The notes: generated by a model from the letters alone, not told the origin. Counted from the stretch's first letter, positions 23,340 to 32,003 are shown. The stretch: DNA of 47,151 nt from a candidate division WOR-1 bacterium RIFOXYB2_FULL_36_35 (GCA_001771505.1 MEUA01000029.1:1-47151), one strand, 5' to 3'. Numbers and translations: made by a program.

Positions 23340-24722
23340 ATGACTGAAGAAAAATTTGAAGGTACTACTTTTGATTCTAAAAATAGCATATCCGCGGAAG
23401 GTGAAGTTGACGAACTTATAGCTGGCGCCTTAAAAGAGCTTGAAAAACCCAAGGAGAAAGAGACAAAAGAAGAATCTGTTTTGAAAGCGACTCCTATGGA
23501 TTTACCGCCTAAAACAAATCCTCCTTTGGCGAAAAAAGAAGAGAAAAAGCCTGATTCTAAAGTTTATGATGAAACATTTAAAGAAGAATTTTCTGTGGGA
23601 ATGATTGTTCCAGGAGTTGTTGTTAAAATTGATCCTTCTGGCGCCCTTGTTGATGTTGGCTATAAATCTGATGGCTGGGTAGATGGGAGAGAACTTTCTG
23701 CGAATATAAAAGTTGGAGACAAGATTAAGGTTATGGTTGAAAAACTGGAAAGCAAGGAAGGCTACGTATTGCTTTCAAAGAAAAATGCTGATTTTGAGTC
23801 TGATTGGAATAAAGCTTATTTAGCATATAAAAACAAAACAGTTATAGAGGCAAAAGTTATAAGTTCTGTTAAAGGGGGATTAGTTGTTGATGTAGGAGGA
23901 ATAAGGGGTTTTATCCCTGCTTCCCAGGTAGCCAAAAACCCTGAAGTTTCTCTTGATTCTTTTGTGGGCAGAAAATTGCCTGTAAAGGTTATAGAAATTA
24001 ATCGCAAACAGAGCAAAGTTGTTTTATCTCATAAATTGGGAGAAAACGAGAAAGGCAAACTTGACGCCTCTAAGGTTCTTGATGAATTGGAAGTCGGTCA
24101 GGTTAGATCTGGAACTGTTTCAAGTTTAAAGAGTTTTGGCGCTTTTGTTGATTTAGGGGGCATTGAAGGATTAATTCATCTTTCTGAACTTTCATGGAAA
24201 AGAGTTAAGCATCCGAGCGAAGTTTTGAAAGTGGGAGAGAAGATAGATGTTTTTGTCTTGGGTGTAGATCATGTAAACAAAAAGGTCTCTTTGGGGCTTA
24301 AAGAATTACAGCCGGATCCATGGGAATCTGTTTTAAGCAGATATAAGGCAGGGCAAATTGTAAAAGTTAAAGTACTTAGAATTGCAAAGTTTGGGGTGTT
24401 TGCTGAATTGGAAGAAGGGTTAGAGGGATTAATTCATCTCTCAGAACTTTCAAAAGAGAGAGTTGAGGCTGCAGATAGTGTTGTAAAACCCGGGGATTTT
24501 GTTGAGGTTAAGATTTTGAGAATTATTCCCGAAGAACAAAAGATCGGTTTGTCTATCAAAGAAGTACAAATTGAAAAAGATGCAGCAGCAGTAAAAGAAC
24601 AGAACAGCGGTGAAGACAGCAAAGTAACAATCGGAGATATGCTTGCGGAAAAAGAGCGTCAAAAAGCTGAATATGAAGCCAATCTGGTTGATGAAAATTT
24701 GCCAGAAGATAAAGGTTTGTAG
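23340..24722 (+). CDS. rpsA: Ribosomal protein S1
   Basis: This 460-residue protein has an acidic/lysine-rich N-terminal extension (1-80) and four S1 RNA-binding domains at about 85-148, 165-232, 250-320 and 335-405. Each shows the G-x-V-x-x-x-x-x-GAFVDL-type strand; the clearest are GTVSSLKSFGAFVDLGGIEG and VKVLRIAKFGVFAELEEGLE. It binds mRNA on the 30S subunit. Four domains rather than six is common outside Proteobacteria. Domains 3 and 4 both carry GLIHLSELS. The start has no Shine-Dalgarno, notable because S1 itself helps ribosomes recruit mRNAs lacking strong sites. Confidence 0.93.
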   Translation: MTEEKFEGTTFDSKNSISAEGEVDELIAGALKELEKPKEKETKEESVLKATPMDLPPKTNPPLAKKEEKKPDSKVYDETFKEEFSVGMIVPGVVVKIDPSGALVDVGYKSDGWVDGRELSANIKVGDKIKVMVEKLESKEGYVLLSKKNADFESDWNKAYLAYKNKTVIEAKVISSVKGGLVVDVGGIRGFIPASQVAKNPEVSLDSFVGRKLPVKVIEINRKQSKVVLSHKLGENEKGKLDASKVLDELEVGQVRSGTVSSLKSFGAFVDLGGIEGLIHLSELSWKRVKHPSEVLKVGEKIDVFVLGVDHVNKKVSLGLKELQPDPWESVLSRYKAGQIVKVKVLRIAKFGVFAELEEGLEGLIHLSELSKERVEAADSVVKPGDFVEVKILRIIPEEQKIGLSIKEVQIEKDAAAVKEQNSGEDSKVTIGDMLAEKERQKAEYEANLVDENLPEDKGL

Positions 24723-24791
24723 CCTCCAATACCCTGATTGGAAAGAAATGCGTCAAGGTGTTGGATTAAAATTAACAAATAAAAAGGTTTT

Positions 24792-25574
24792 TTGACTGTG
24801 AAGTTTGATCAATACCTTGAAAATACTATAACTCGAAATAACAGCCAGCTTTGTATAGGGTTGGATATTGATGTTTCTAAAATAGGTAAAGATTTCCTCA
24901 AAGACGATGACCCCATTTTTAAATTCAATAAATATATTATTGATGAAACGTGCGATCTTGTTTGTGCTTATAAACCCAACATAGCTTTTTATGAATCTTA
25001 TGGATTATACGGTCTCGAAGCTATGATAGAGACTATAGATTATATACAGCAAAAAAACATACCTGTTATTCTAGATGCCAAAAGAGGAGACATAGGGCAT
25101 ACTGCGCATGCTTATGCAAAAGCTGTTTTTGATGTTTATAAGGCGGATGCCGTTACGGTTAATCCTTATATGGGGCATGATTCAATAGAGCCGTTTTTAG
25201 AATATCAGGAAAAAGGGATTTTTGTTCTATGTTTAACCAGCAATATAGGGTTTAGAGACTTTCAGGCATCAGACAAAGAATCTCCTTTGTATCTTTCCGT
25301 GGCAAAGCATGTTAAAGAGTGGAATCATTACCATAATTGTGGTTTGGTTGTTGGCGCTACAAGTCCTGAAGAATTAAAAGAGATTAAAAAAATAGTTGGA
25401 GATATTCCTATATTAATTCCTGGCGTGGGGGTTCAGGGGGGAGATCTTGAATTATCCGTTAAATATGTAGGCAAGCAGGCCGTTATCAGTGTTTCCAGGA
25501 GTGTTATCTATACTTCAAACCCTAAAAGAGCCGCAGAAGTTTTTAGAGATAAAATCAATTTAGTTTATAGTTAA
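24792..25574 (+). CDS. pyrF: Orotidine 5'-phosphate decarboxylase
   Basis: This 260-residue protein is of the longer PyrF class (type 2). Early motif LCIGLDIDV is present. The catalytic loop is VILDAKRGDIGHTAHAYAKA, containing the Asp-x-Lys-x-x-x-Asp set near residues 96-101. A phosphate-binding IPGVGVQGG follows near 215. It makes UMP from OMP. The start is uncertain: TTG at 24792 or GTG at 24798, with AAAGG at 24783-24787 favouring neither clearly. The stop TAA is the first three bases of a palindromic repeat. Other pyrimidine genes in the window (pyrR, pyrB) are not adjacent. Confidence 0.93.
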   Translation: MTVKFDQYLENTITRNNSQLCIGLDIDVSKIGKDFLKDDDPIFKFNKYIIDETCDLVCAYKPNIAFYESYGLYGLEAMIETIDYIQQKNIPVILDAKRGDIGHTAHAYAKAVFDVYKADAVTVNPYMGHDSIEPFLEYQEKGIFVLCLTSNIGFRDFQASDKESPLYLSVAKHVKEWNHYHNCGLVVGATSPEELKEIKKIVGDIPILIPGVGVQGGDLELSVKYVGKQAVISVSRSVIYTSNPKRAAEVFRDKINLVYS

Positions 25575-25630
25575 CCCCGATTATCATAATTGGGGTTGAT
25601 TTCTGATTTCACCGTTAATAATCGGGGTTA
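25572..25630. repeat. CCCCGAT-type palindromic element after pyrF
   Basis: It begins TAACCCCGATTATCATAATT, giving pyrF its TAA stop, and ends AATAATCGGGGTTA. Its centre matches the copy inside the GT9 gene. Confidence 0.8.
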
Positions 25631-25637
25631 AAATAAA

Positions 25638-26036
25638 TTATTTTCTGGGATATTTGGCAATCACACTGATTTTTAACCCGCCGCGGGATGTGAACTCACC
25701 TATTACTTCTATATATGTCGGTTTACACGCAGAAACTATATCTTCTAATATTCTATTTATAACATTTTCATTAAATATTCCCAGGTTTCTGTAACCTAAT
25801 AAATACATTTTAAAAGATTTAAGCTCGATGCAACTTTTGTTTGGTCTGTATGTAATTTTGATCTTCCCAAAGTCTGGAAGTCCTGTTTTTGGGCAGATAG
25901 AAGTAAATTCCTCTGTTATAATTTCCACATCATATTTTTTGTAATAGCTTGGGAAAATATATATTGGAGGGAGTTTTGCCTCAATTCCGCTTTTTGCGTG
26001 ATCTTTTGTGTATTCTTGTTTTTTATTAATTGCCAT
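25638..26036 (-). CDS. queF: NADPH-dependent 7-cyano-7-deazaguanine (preQ0) reductase
   Basis: This 132-residue protein is the short, unimodular QueF. FTSICPKTGLPDFGKI carries the catalytic Cys48 and Asp55; ELKSFKMYLLGYRN and EFTSRGGLKI follow. It reduces preQ0 to preQ1 for queuosine in tRNA. The 'RN-x-G-x-F-H-E' motif reads RNLGIFNEN, with Asn where many relatives have His; some short QueFs also vary here. A purine-rich AAGAAGGA precedes the ATG. It follows the HD gene and trpA on the same strand. No preQ1 riboswitch was recognised upstream. Confidence 0.92.
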   Translation of the reverse strand: MAINKKQEYTKDHAKSGIEAKLPPIYIFPSYYKKYDVEIITEEFTSICPKTGLPDFGKIKITYRPNKSCIELKSFKMYLLGYRNLGIFNENVINRILEDIVSACKPTYIEVIGEFTSRGGLKISVIAKYPRK

Positions 26037-26073
26037 TTTATATTATTTCCTTCTTATAACACATCTGCACAAT

Positions 26074-26101
26074 TTAGTCATTAAATCATTACTTAATAAG
26101 T
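26074..26101. repeat. 7-bp tandem array between HD gene and queF
   Basis: Units TTAGTCA, TTAAATC, ATTACTT, AATAAGT overlap the stop codon of the HD gene. Confidence 0.5.
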
Positions 26102-26629
26102 GCTGTCAGCTTCATCTAAAATCCGCATGTAAGAGTCGTGTGACATTACGGATTCGTCGTGCATTGCGACTTCATTTACAATGTCATCACTTTCACCTAT
26201 TCTTTTTAGCATTTCTGATCCTATATGGCCGTGGTGTTTGTGCACATAAAATTTTCGATAAAATGAAGGAGAAGTTTCACATTCACCTTTTTTGGAAAAA
26301 AAATCATAAACAGGCGTTGCCAGTCTCTTTATCATTACCATTGAGGCTTTTGTAAAAATAGAGAGTTTAATTGCCGCTTTTCCTACATCGTGCAAAAGCC
26401 CTAGCCGTATGATTTTTTTGCTGTCTAGATCTTTTCTGTCTCTTGATTCCGCGTACATTCTTCTTGAGACAACCACGCAATGTTTTTGCTCATATTCTGG
26501 AAGAGAAAAAAAGAGCGCGGCCTCTTTTATATCAAGATTTTGTCTGACAAAAATCTTGTCTTCTTCGGACATTTTGGCGCTAAGTGCAAAAATAAATTGT
26601 TTTGTTCTGTATATTATTCTATCTAACAT
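26093..26629 (-). CDS. HD-domain phosphohydrolase-like protein
   Basis: This 178-residue protein has an HD metal site: HCVVVSRRM (first His near residue 46), GLLHDVGKAAIKL (His-Asp near 80), HKHHGHIGSEML (about 131-142) and a later VAMHDESV. The residues fit a divalent-metal phosphohydrolase of the HD/PDEase superfamily acting on nucleotides or similar substrates; the substrate is unknown. It starts 17 bp after trpA ends, so it is probably in one operon with trpA and queF. Confidence 0.82.
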   Translation of the reverse strand: MLDRIIYRTKQFIFALSAKMSEEDKIFVRQNLDIKEAALFFSLPEYEQKHCVVVSRRMYAESRDRKDLDSKKIIRLGLLHDVGKAAIKLSIFTKASMVMIKRLATPVYDFFSKKGECETSPSFYRKFYVHKHHGHIGSEMLKRIGESDDIVNEVAMHDESVMSHDSYMRILDEADSTY

Positions 26630-26646
26630 AGCTTATAAAATGTAGT

Positions 26647-27414
26647 TTATTGATCATTATCCATGGCATTTCTTATTTTTTTGACTAATTTTATGGCTTC
26701 ATTATATCTCTTTTTACCGATGAAATCGACTATTGCTGAACCGACTATTACACCGTCGGCATATTTTACCGTCTCTTTCGCCTGATCCGGCGTGCTTATT
26801 CCGAACCCAACGGCGATCGGTTTTTTTGTCTCTTTTTTTACTCTTCTTATGTAAGACTGCAAATCATTTGCCAAACTTTTTCTCGTTCCTGTAATTCCGA
26901 GAGTTGAAACTAAATATATGAAACCACTCGACTTTTTAACTATCTTCTTAATCCTCTCGTTTGATGTGGTAGGAGAAACTAGTAATATTGTATCTACTGT
27001 ACGCTGTACACTGTTAACTGTCCGCGTTTCTAGTGTCTTGTCCGGTACAATAACTCCATCTACGCCAAAATATTTGCAATCACGATAAAACTTTTCTGTT
27101 CCATATTTTTCCACAAGATTAATGCTTAGCATAAAGATTAAAGGAATTTGCGTCTTTTTTCTCAATCTTTTTACAAGTTTAAAAGCGTCAGAAAGGGAAG
27201 TGTCGTTTTTAAGGGCTCGCAAATGAGATGCCTGGATTATATGTCCATCGGCTATTGGATCGGAGAATGGGATGCCAAGCTCGATAATATTGGCTCCTGC
27301 TTTTTCAAATTCCAAAACAAGTTCTTCTGTTTTTTTAGCAGAGGGATCTCCTACGGTTATGTAAGGGATAAGGGTTTTATTGTTTTTAAAAGCGTTTGAT
27401 ATCTTTGAGTTCAT
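26647..27414 (-). CDS. trpA: Tryptophan synthase alpha chain
   Basis: This 255-residue TIM-barrel protein has the catalytic pair: IIELGIPFSDPIADG contains Glu45 and Asp56. DGVIVPD, ILLVSPTTS and AVGFGIS match the phosphate and indole-glycerol-phosphate sites. Residues 129-141 (ETRTVNSVQRTVD) replace the usual helix after VPD and are encoded partly by four 7-bp units (26994-27021). It splits indole-glycerol phosphate for TrpB. It lies 1 kb from trpB, separated by an opposite-strand TPR gene, and has its own promoter. Confidence 0.92.
   Translation of the reverse strand: MNSKISNAFKNNKTLIPYITVGDPSAKKTEELVLEFEKAGANIIELGIPFSDPIADGHIIQASHLRALKNDTSLSDAFKLVKRLRKKTQIPLIFMLSINLVEKYGTEKFYRDCKYFGVDGVIVPDKTLETRTVNSVQRTVDTILLVSPTTSNERIKKIVKKSSGFIYLVSTLGITGTRKSLANDLQSYIRRVKKETKKPIAVGFGISTPDQAKETVKYADGVIVGSAIVDFIGKKRYNEAIKLVKKIRNAMDNDQ
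26994..27021. repeat. 7-bp tandem array inside trpA
   Basis: On the minus strand the units are ACAGTTA, ACAGTGT, ACAGCGT, ACAGTAG. They encode a segment of the catalytic-loop region after VPD. Confidence 0.7.
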
Positions 27415-27422
27415 CTTTTTGT

Positions 27423-27431
27423 ATTATATCA
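27423..27431 (-). promoter_or_regulatory. Extended -10 box of trpA (leaderless)
   Basis: On the minus strand this reads TGATATAAT, ending 8 nt before the trpA ATG, with no Shine-Dalgarno. Confidence 0.6.
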
Positions 27432-27591
27432 ATTTTGATTCCTATCTGCACAAAAAGTTTTGTCTCAAACCAAAAAATATTTTTGCGTATAGGTGAAATT
27501 GTAAGAGGATGTCAAATAAAAGTTACATAAAAGAAGCTGAAATTTTAGCTTTTTAAACAGGATAATTATAATATAAGGAGTTTGATTAAAT

Positions 27592-28407
27592 ATGAAAGTA
27601 GCTGTTAATTCGTTTCTTCCGGCAAGACCCTTAAAACCTGTTGTTGTGCAAAGAGGAAAAGAGGTTCTTTCGTTGGCAGAAGGCCATTATCGTAAGGCGG
27701 ATGTAATTTTAAGGTCAGGATTTACTGGGCAACCTGTTATACGCGAAGCAATGAGACATCTTGACCGCGCCCTTGAACTCTTCCCTGATGCGGCTGAAAT
27801 ATGGGAAGCCAGAGGATATGCTTTTTCCCTTTTGGGGGAAGAAGAAAATAGTAGGCTGTCATCTGCTCAAGGTAGTTTTATCAAAGGACTAAAGTTTAGA
27901 GAGCAAGAATCTTATCCCAGTGCGATTTTCTGGTTAAATAGTGCAATAAACCATGATCCGGAATTTGTTGCGGCATTCCAAGCCAAAGTTGAGATACTTG
28001 AGTATCTAAGGATAAAAGGACACGATATAGCATTTGATGAGCTTTATAAATGTTATGATAGTATTTTGGATTTGGTTCCCGGAGACAGTGACACTTTATA
28101 TAATAAAGGGGTCTGTTTAATATCGGAAAATAAGTTTGATGATGCGGCAGAATGTTTTAAAAAGATAGAAGTTAACTCTTTTTTGTATTGGCGGGCACAA
28201 TTAAATTTGGGAGGGATGTTTTTCCTTCAAGGGGATCTAGATCACGCAGAAGAAGTTTTTAAAAGGGTGCTAAATGCGTCTGAAGCTGATGAGGAAGGAA
28301 GAAGATCCGCAGAGTTAAATTTGGAGACCATAAAAATAAGTCGAGAAGAAGGGATCCACGTGTTTACGCCTGATGAAATAAGATTAGAACATCATTTTTT
28401 AATATAA
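27592..28407 (+). CDS. TPR-repeat protein
   Basis: This 271-residue soluble protein has tetratricopeptide-like helices: AMRHLDRALELFPDAAEIWEARGYAFSLLGE (two helices, about 50-85), YPSAIFWLNSAINHDPEFVAAFQAK (about 108), DTLYNKGVCLISENKFDDAAECFKKIEV (about 170) and NLGGMFFLQGDLDHAEEVFKRVL (about 205). Such repeats bind other proteins. The start is firm: AAGGAG is 11 nt before the ATG. It is inserted between trpB and trpA on the opposite strand and converges on trpB. The N-terminal MKVAVNSFLPARPLKP is not part of the repeats. Its partner is unknown. Confidence 0.82.
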   Translation: MKVAVNSFLPARPLKPVVVQRGKEVLSLAEGHYRKADVILRSGFTGQPVIREAMRHLDRALELFPDAAEIWEARGYAFSLLGEEENSRLSSAQGSFIKGLKFREQESYPSAIFWLNSAINHDPEFVAAFQAKVEILEYLRIKGHDIAFDELYKCYDSILDLVPGDSDTLYNKGVCLISENKFDDAAECFKKIEVNSFLYWRAQLNLGGMFFLQGDLDHAEEVFKRVLNASEADEEGRRSAELNLETIKISREEGIHVFTPDEIRLEHHFLI

Positions 28408-28417
28408 GATATCTGAT

Positions 28418-29572
28418 TTAAAGAATGATATCTTTGATGCTTTCCACGTCCTTGTCTCCCCGTCCTGAGAGGCAAACAATGACAGTGTCGTTTTTATTTA
28501 ATTTCATCTTTTTTAAATATCCGATAGCGTGGGAAGATTCTAGTGCAGGAATAATCCCCTCCTTTTCAGATAAGAGTTTAAACCCGTAAAGGGCTTCTTT
28601 GTCTGAAACCGGGAGATATTTTACCCGTCCCGTATCTTTTAGATAGCTGTGTTCCGGTCCAACTCCTGAATAATCCAAACCCGCAGAAATTGAATGGGTA
28701 TTTAATATCTGTCCGGATTTTGATTGTAAAATGTACGATTTTGATCCGTGCAGTACTCCTATAGTTCCTCCGCAGCTTAAAGGGGCGGCCCCTTTTGCTT
28801 CACAGCCGATTATTTTAACTTCCGGATTATCTAAAAACGGATAAAAGAGCCCGATTGAATTTGATCCTCCGCCGACACAGGCAACAAGATAATTTGGCTG
28901 TTTTTTTTCTGCCGCAAAATGCTGTGCTTTTGCTTCAAGTCCTATTACCGACTGAAAATCCCTTACCATCATGGGGTAGGGATGTGGGCCTACGCAAGAG
29001 CCCAGGCAATAAAACGTATCATTTGCGTTTGCCATCCAATCGCGCATAGTTTCGTTTATAGCGTCTTTTAAAGTTTTTGTTCCTGATGTTACAGGGATGA
29101 CTTTTGCGCCAAGAAGCTCCATTCTGAAGACATTTAAAGCTTGCCTTTTTATATCTTCTTCTCCCATGTAGACTGTGCATTCTAGTCCAAAAAGCGCGGT
29201 CCCAGTCGCGGTTGCAACCCCATGCTGTCCCGCTCCTGTTTCTGCGATTATTCTCTTTTTTCCCATTCTTTTTGCAAGGAGTAATTGACCGATTACATTG
29301 TTAAGTTTATGAGCTCCTGTATGACAGAGGTCTTCGCGTTTAAGATAAATTTTGCAACCGAATTGGCGGCTTAAATTTTCCGCAAAATAAAGAGGAGTAG
29401 GACGGCCTATAAAATTTTTAAAATAATAATTAAGTTCTTCTTTGAACCTTTTATCTTTTTTATATTTAAGATACGCTTTTGTAAGCTCATCAATAGGGGC
29501 AACAAGTGTTTCTGGAACAAATTGTCCGCCGTATTTTCCAAAATAGCCTTTTTTATCAGGAAGTTTTTTCAT
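28418..29572 (-). CDS. trpB: Tryptophan synthase beta chain
   Basis: This 384-residue PLP enzyme has [15 protein letters not shown] with the PLP lysine at residue 89, [28 protein letters not shown] for phosphate, and CLSGRGDKD near the end. It condenses indole with serine. Length and motifs match the classical TrpB1 type that works with TrpA. It converges with the TPR gene and is divergent from the AdoMet decarboxylase-like gene. A TTAAAAT about 12 nt upstream of the ATG may be its -10. Confidence 0.95.
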   Translation of the reverse strand: MKKLPDKKGYFGKYGGQFVPETLVAPIDELTKAYLKYKKDKRFKEELNYYFKNFIGRPTPLYFAENLSRQFGCKIYLKREDLCHTGAHKLNNVIGQLLLAKRMGKKRIIAETGAGQHGVATATGTALFGLECTVYMGEEDIKRQALNVFRMELLGAKVIPVTSGTKTLKDAINETMRDWMANANDTFYCLGSCVGPHPYPMMVRDFQSVIGLEAKAQHFAAEKKQPNYLVACVGGGSNSIGLFYPFLDNPEVKIIGCEAKGAAPLSCGGTIGVLHGSKSYILQSKSGQILNTHSISAGLDYSGVGPEHSYLKDTGRVKYLPVSDKEALYGFKLLSEKEGIIPALESSHAIGYLKKMKLNKNDTVIVCLSGRGDKDVESIKDIIL

Positions 29573-29659
29573 GATTTAGATTGAATTTTAACAGAAATTC
29601 AGTTAATTTGAAAGGAGGTACTCGAAACATTTTTATAATTCTGTTAAACTATATAAGTT

Positions 29660-30031
29660 ATGTTAAAAGAAGATAATATTCATGGGGTTGGATTTCATTT
29701 GGAGTTATATTGTTATGAGTGTTCTTACGAAAGATTGAAAAACTTGGATTTTCTTTCAGATCTATTTATTAAATTTTTTGAAAGTACGGGAAATAAAAAG
29801 ATTAAAGCTCCGTATATCTTTAAACATGAAAATATGCAAAATCTTGAAAAAGATGGGATTTCAGGAACATTATTGTTTAATGGGTCACTTTTAACAATTC
29901 ATACCTTTCCAGGCAAAAAAATTGCTTTCATCGGGTTTTTTTCAACAATCAGTTTTGATCCTGCTTATGTTGAAGATTATATGAAAAAAGCTTTTGAAGC
30001 TAAAAAATGCGAATTGAAAGATATGTTTTGA
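29660..30031 (+). CDS. Divergent S-adenosylmethionine decarboxylase (SpeD/SpeH) homologue
   Basis: This 123-residue protein aligns by eye with bacterial AdoMet decarboxylase proenzymes. GVGFHLELYCYECSYERLKN matches the first strand, and FNGSLLTIHTFPG matches the family's 'ESH-L-T/S-IH-x-W/F-PE' processing site. Ser76, which would become the pyruvoyl group, and His81 are kept. The Glu before the serine is Gly, the following His is Leu, and the catalytic Cys of 'Y-T-C-G' is absent (FFSTIS). It may have another substrate, as known for some SpeD paralogues, or be inactive. No spermidine synthase gene is in the window. No ribosome binding site precedes the ATG. Confidence 0.7.
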   Translation: MLKEDNIHGVGFHLELYCYECSYERLKNLDFLSDLFIKFFESTGNKKIKAPYIFKHENMQNLEKDGISGTLLFNGSLLTIHTFPGKKIAFIGFFSTISFDPAYVEDYMKKAFEAKKCELKDMF

Positions 30032-30070
30032 CATAATCTAGATAAGTCTAAATGTATACGGGTAAATGTC

Positions 30071-30098
30071 TTGAAACCTTGATCTCTTCTGCTATAAT
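30071..30098 (+). promoter_or_regulatory. Promoter of the SLH protein gene (leaderless)
   Basis: TTGAAA (30071-30076), a 16-bp spacer and extended -10 TGCTATAAT (ends 30098). The chosen ATG at 30109 is 10 nt further on. Confidence 0.65.
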
Positions 30099-30108
30099 TA
30101 CAAAATCA

Positions 30109-31752
30109 ATGAAGATTTTTTGTTTCCTAATTTGTTTTCTTTTTTTATTTTCTCTTTATGCTTGGGGAATTTCTGCTGATTTAGGAGATGTTGGAATTGG
30201 CGCGCGCCCCCTCTCTTTAGGCCGCGCTTATACGGGTGGAGCGGAAGACGCTTCCGCTATTTTTTTAAATCCGGCAGGCTTAGCTTCTCTGCCTAATCTT
30301 GCGCTTGTTTCCATGACGGGAAAAATGTTAAGTGATGTCACTTATGTCTCTTTTGGTATTAGTAATCCTGTGTCTTTTGGGACTTTTGGATTTGGATACA
30401 TAGGAGCTTCTACCCCGGGTATTCCACTTACTACCATAACTCAGACTACAATAGAAACAACTATTAATCAGTATGGTTCCACCGATTATTCTTCTTCGTT
30501 AATGTATTTTTCTTTTGCAAAGCGTTTTTTTGGAAATTTTTCTCTTGGTGGAAATGCCAAATTATTTTATCAAGGTTTTTCTGATACTTCTGGTTCTATG
30601 GAGGGGGGGAGTGGATATGGCTCAGATATGGATATTGGCTTCAAATGGTTTTTTAGAAATTGGCTTGACCTTGGTCTTACAATGCAAAACATTTTGCCCG
30701 CTTCAAGTTTTGGCAAATTTACATGGGGAACAGGGAAAGAGGAAGGGATCCCTTCCTCTTTTAAATTAGGAACTTCCTGTAAAGTTTTAGGAAAAGAAGG
30801 TCTTTACAAGTACAGAGATCAGGACTTGTTGGTAAATCTTGATCTTGAAATGAATTATGATGTTCGTCCTTCGACATGGCATATGGGAGGGGAGTGGTGG
30901 GTAAATCCTATTTTGGCTTTAAGGTTTGGCATTGATCAAGAACCTAAAGCTACAGAAAGTGGGGTAGGGGTTGATAATAATTTAGCTGCAGGAGTTGGAT
31001 TAAAATACAAAGGATTTACTTTTGATTATGCTTACCACCAGTATGGTGATATTTCAGATAATGCGGCCCACTTTTTCTCAATAGGGTTTTTAAACGAAAG
31101 AGAACCCTTTAAAGCTGAAAATATTTTGAATAAAGAAGTATTTATGACACAGCTTCACAGAATTGAAAACTTAAAAACTTTTATAGATGTTCCATCCGAT
31201 TACTGGGCAAAGGATGCTATAGAGCATTTAGCTACGCTTGGAATGATAGAGGGTTATCCGGATAATACATTTAGGCCTGAACAACCGTTGACCCGAGGGG
31301 AATTAGCGGTTCTTTTGGTTAAAGCTAAAGGGTTCGGGGTGGATAAATCCATAAAAGAAGATCTTTTCATTGATGTTGACAAAGACAACTGGGCTGCTCC
31401 TTATATTAAAGTGGCTCTGGAGAAAAATTATGTTTCAGGATATGGAGACGGGAAATTTAAGCCATGGAAAGTAGTTGATAAAGCCGAGGCTATTACAGTT
31501 CTTACAAAATTTGCGGGGCTTATAATCCCTCCTACAGTCTCTTCAAATCCTTATAGCGATGTTAATAAAATCCATTGGGCCGCCCGTTATATAATAGCTG
31601 CAAAGGAAGCAGGTTTTCTGGAATATCTAAGCGGAGGATTATTTGAACCTAATAATCCTTTTACGCGCGCTGAGGCTGCTGAGGTTATAGGTAAAATGAA
31701 ATTCGCAAAAGAGAGAATACAGAAAGAGCTTTTCAAAAAAGAAACGACCTGA
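30109..31752 (+). CDS. Envelope protein with signal peptide, outer-membrane-barrel-like domain and three SLH repeats
   Basis: From ATG 30109 the 547-residue protein starts with a signal peptide (MKIFCFLICFLFLFSLYAWG); an upstream in-frame ATG at 30052 lies before the promoter and was rejected. Residues 23-330 resemble PorV/UPF0164-type outer membrane proteins: GIGARPLSLGRAYTGGAEDA, SAIFLNPAGLASL, then alternating beta strands. Three SLH repeats follow near 358, 419 and 481, each beginning F/Y-x-DV-x-x-x-x-WA and ending in TRGE/KAEA/TRAE. SLH repeats usually bind wall polymers, so this protein may link outer membrane and wall. It looks monocistronic, ahead of the tRNA-Ser gene. Confidence 0.88.
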   Translation: MKIFCFLICFLFLFSLYAWGISADLGDVGIGARPLSLGRAYTGGAEDASAIFLNPAGLASLPNLALVSMTGKMLSDVTYVSFGISNPVSFGTFGFGYIGASTPGIPLTTITQTTIETTINQYGSTDYSSSLMYFSFAKRFFGNFSLGGNAKLFYQGFSDTSGSMEGGSGYGSDMDIGFKWFFRNWLDLGLTMQNILPASSFGKFTWGTGKEEGIPSSFKLGTSCKVLGKEGLYKYRDQDLLVNLDLEMNYDVRPSTWHMGGEWWVNPILALRFGIDQEPKATESGVGVDNNLAAGVGLKYKGFTFDYAYHQYGDISDNAAHFFSIGFLNEREPFKAENILNKEVFMTQLHRIENLKTFIDVPSDYWAKDAIEHLATLGMIEGYPDNTFRPEQPLTRGELAVLLVKAKGFGVDKSIKEDLFIDVDKDNWAAPYIKVALEKNYVSGYGDGKFKPWKVVDKAEAITVLTKFAGLIIPPTVSSNPYSDVNKIHWAARYIIAAKEAGFLEYLSGGLFEPNNPFTRAEAAEVIGKMKFAKERIQKELFKKETT

Positions 31753-31760
31753 GGGGTTTT

Positions 31761-31795
31761 GTAACTGGTAATTAGTGTGAGTAGTTAGTAATTAG
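31761..31795. repeat. 7-bp tandem array between SLH gene and tRNA-Ser
   Basis: Units GTAACTG, GTAATTA, GTGTGAG, TAGTTAG, TAATTAG. Confidence 0.5.
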
Positions 31796-31804
31796 CCGAA
31801 AAAT

Positions 31805-31891
31805 CGGAGGGGGAGGGATTCGAACCCTCGATACACGTTAATGTATACACGCTTTCCAGGCGTGTTCCTTCAGCCGCTCGGACACCCCTCC
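31805..31891 (-). tRNA. tRNA-Ser (GGA anticodon)
   Basis: An 87-nt class II tRNA with acceptor GGAGGGG/CCCCTCC, anticodon loop CTGGAAA (GGA), a long variable arm (GTATACATTAACGTGTAT) and T-loop TTCGAAT. CCA is not encoded. Confidence 0.93.
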
Positions 31892-31897
31892 AGGCTT

Positions 31898-31984
31898 AGT
31901 AATTGGTAATTTGTAGTTGGTAATTTGTTTCCCATTGCCCGCCTCTAACACAAAAAACAAATTACAATTGCTAATTACAAATTA
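31898..31984. repeat. Two facing 7-bp arrays upstream of tRNA-Ser
   Basis: AGTAATT, GGTAATT, TGTAGTT, GGTAATT, TGTTTCC (31898-31932) face their complements ACAAATT, ACAATTG, CTAATTA, CAAATTA (31957-31984), so the pair could fold into a long hairpin. Confidence 0.6.
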
Positions 31985-32003
31985 CATCCCCACACACTCA
32001 AAC

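Noticed and set aside
26037-26092. preQ1 riboswitch upstream of queF
   Set aside because: Only 56 bp separate it from the HD gene, and no preQ1 aptamer-like hairpin and A-rich tail were recognised.
30052-30108. ATG at 30052 as start of the SLH protein
   Set aside because: It precedes a good promoter, and the residues before Met at 30109 would bury the signal peptide.
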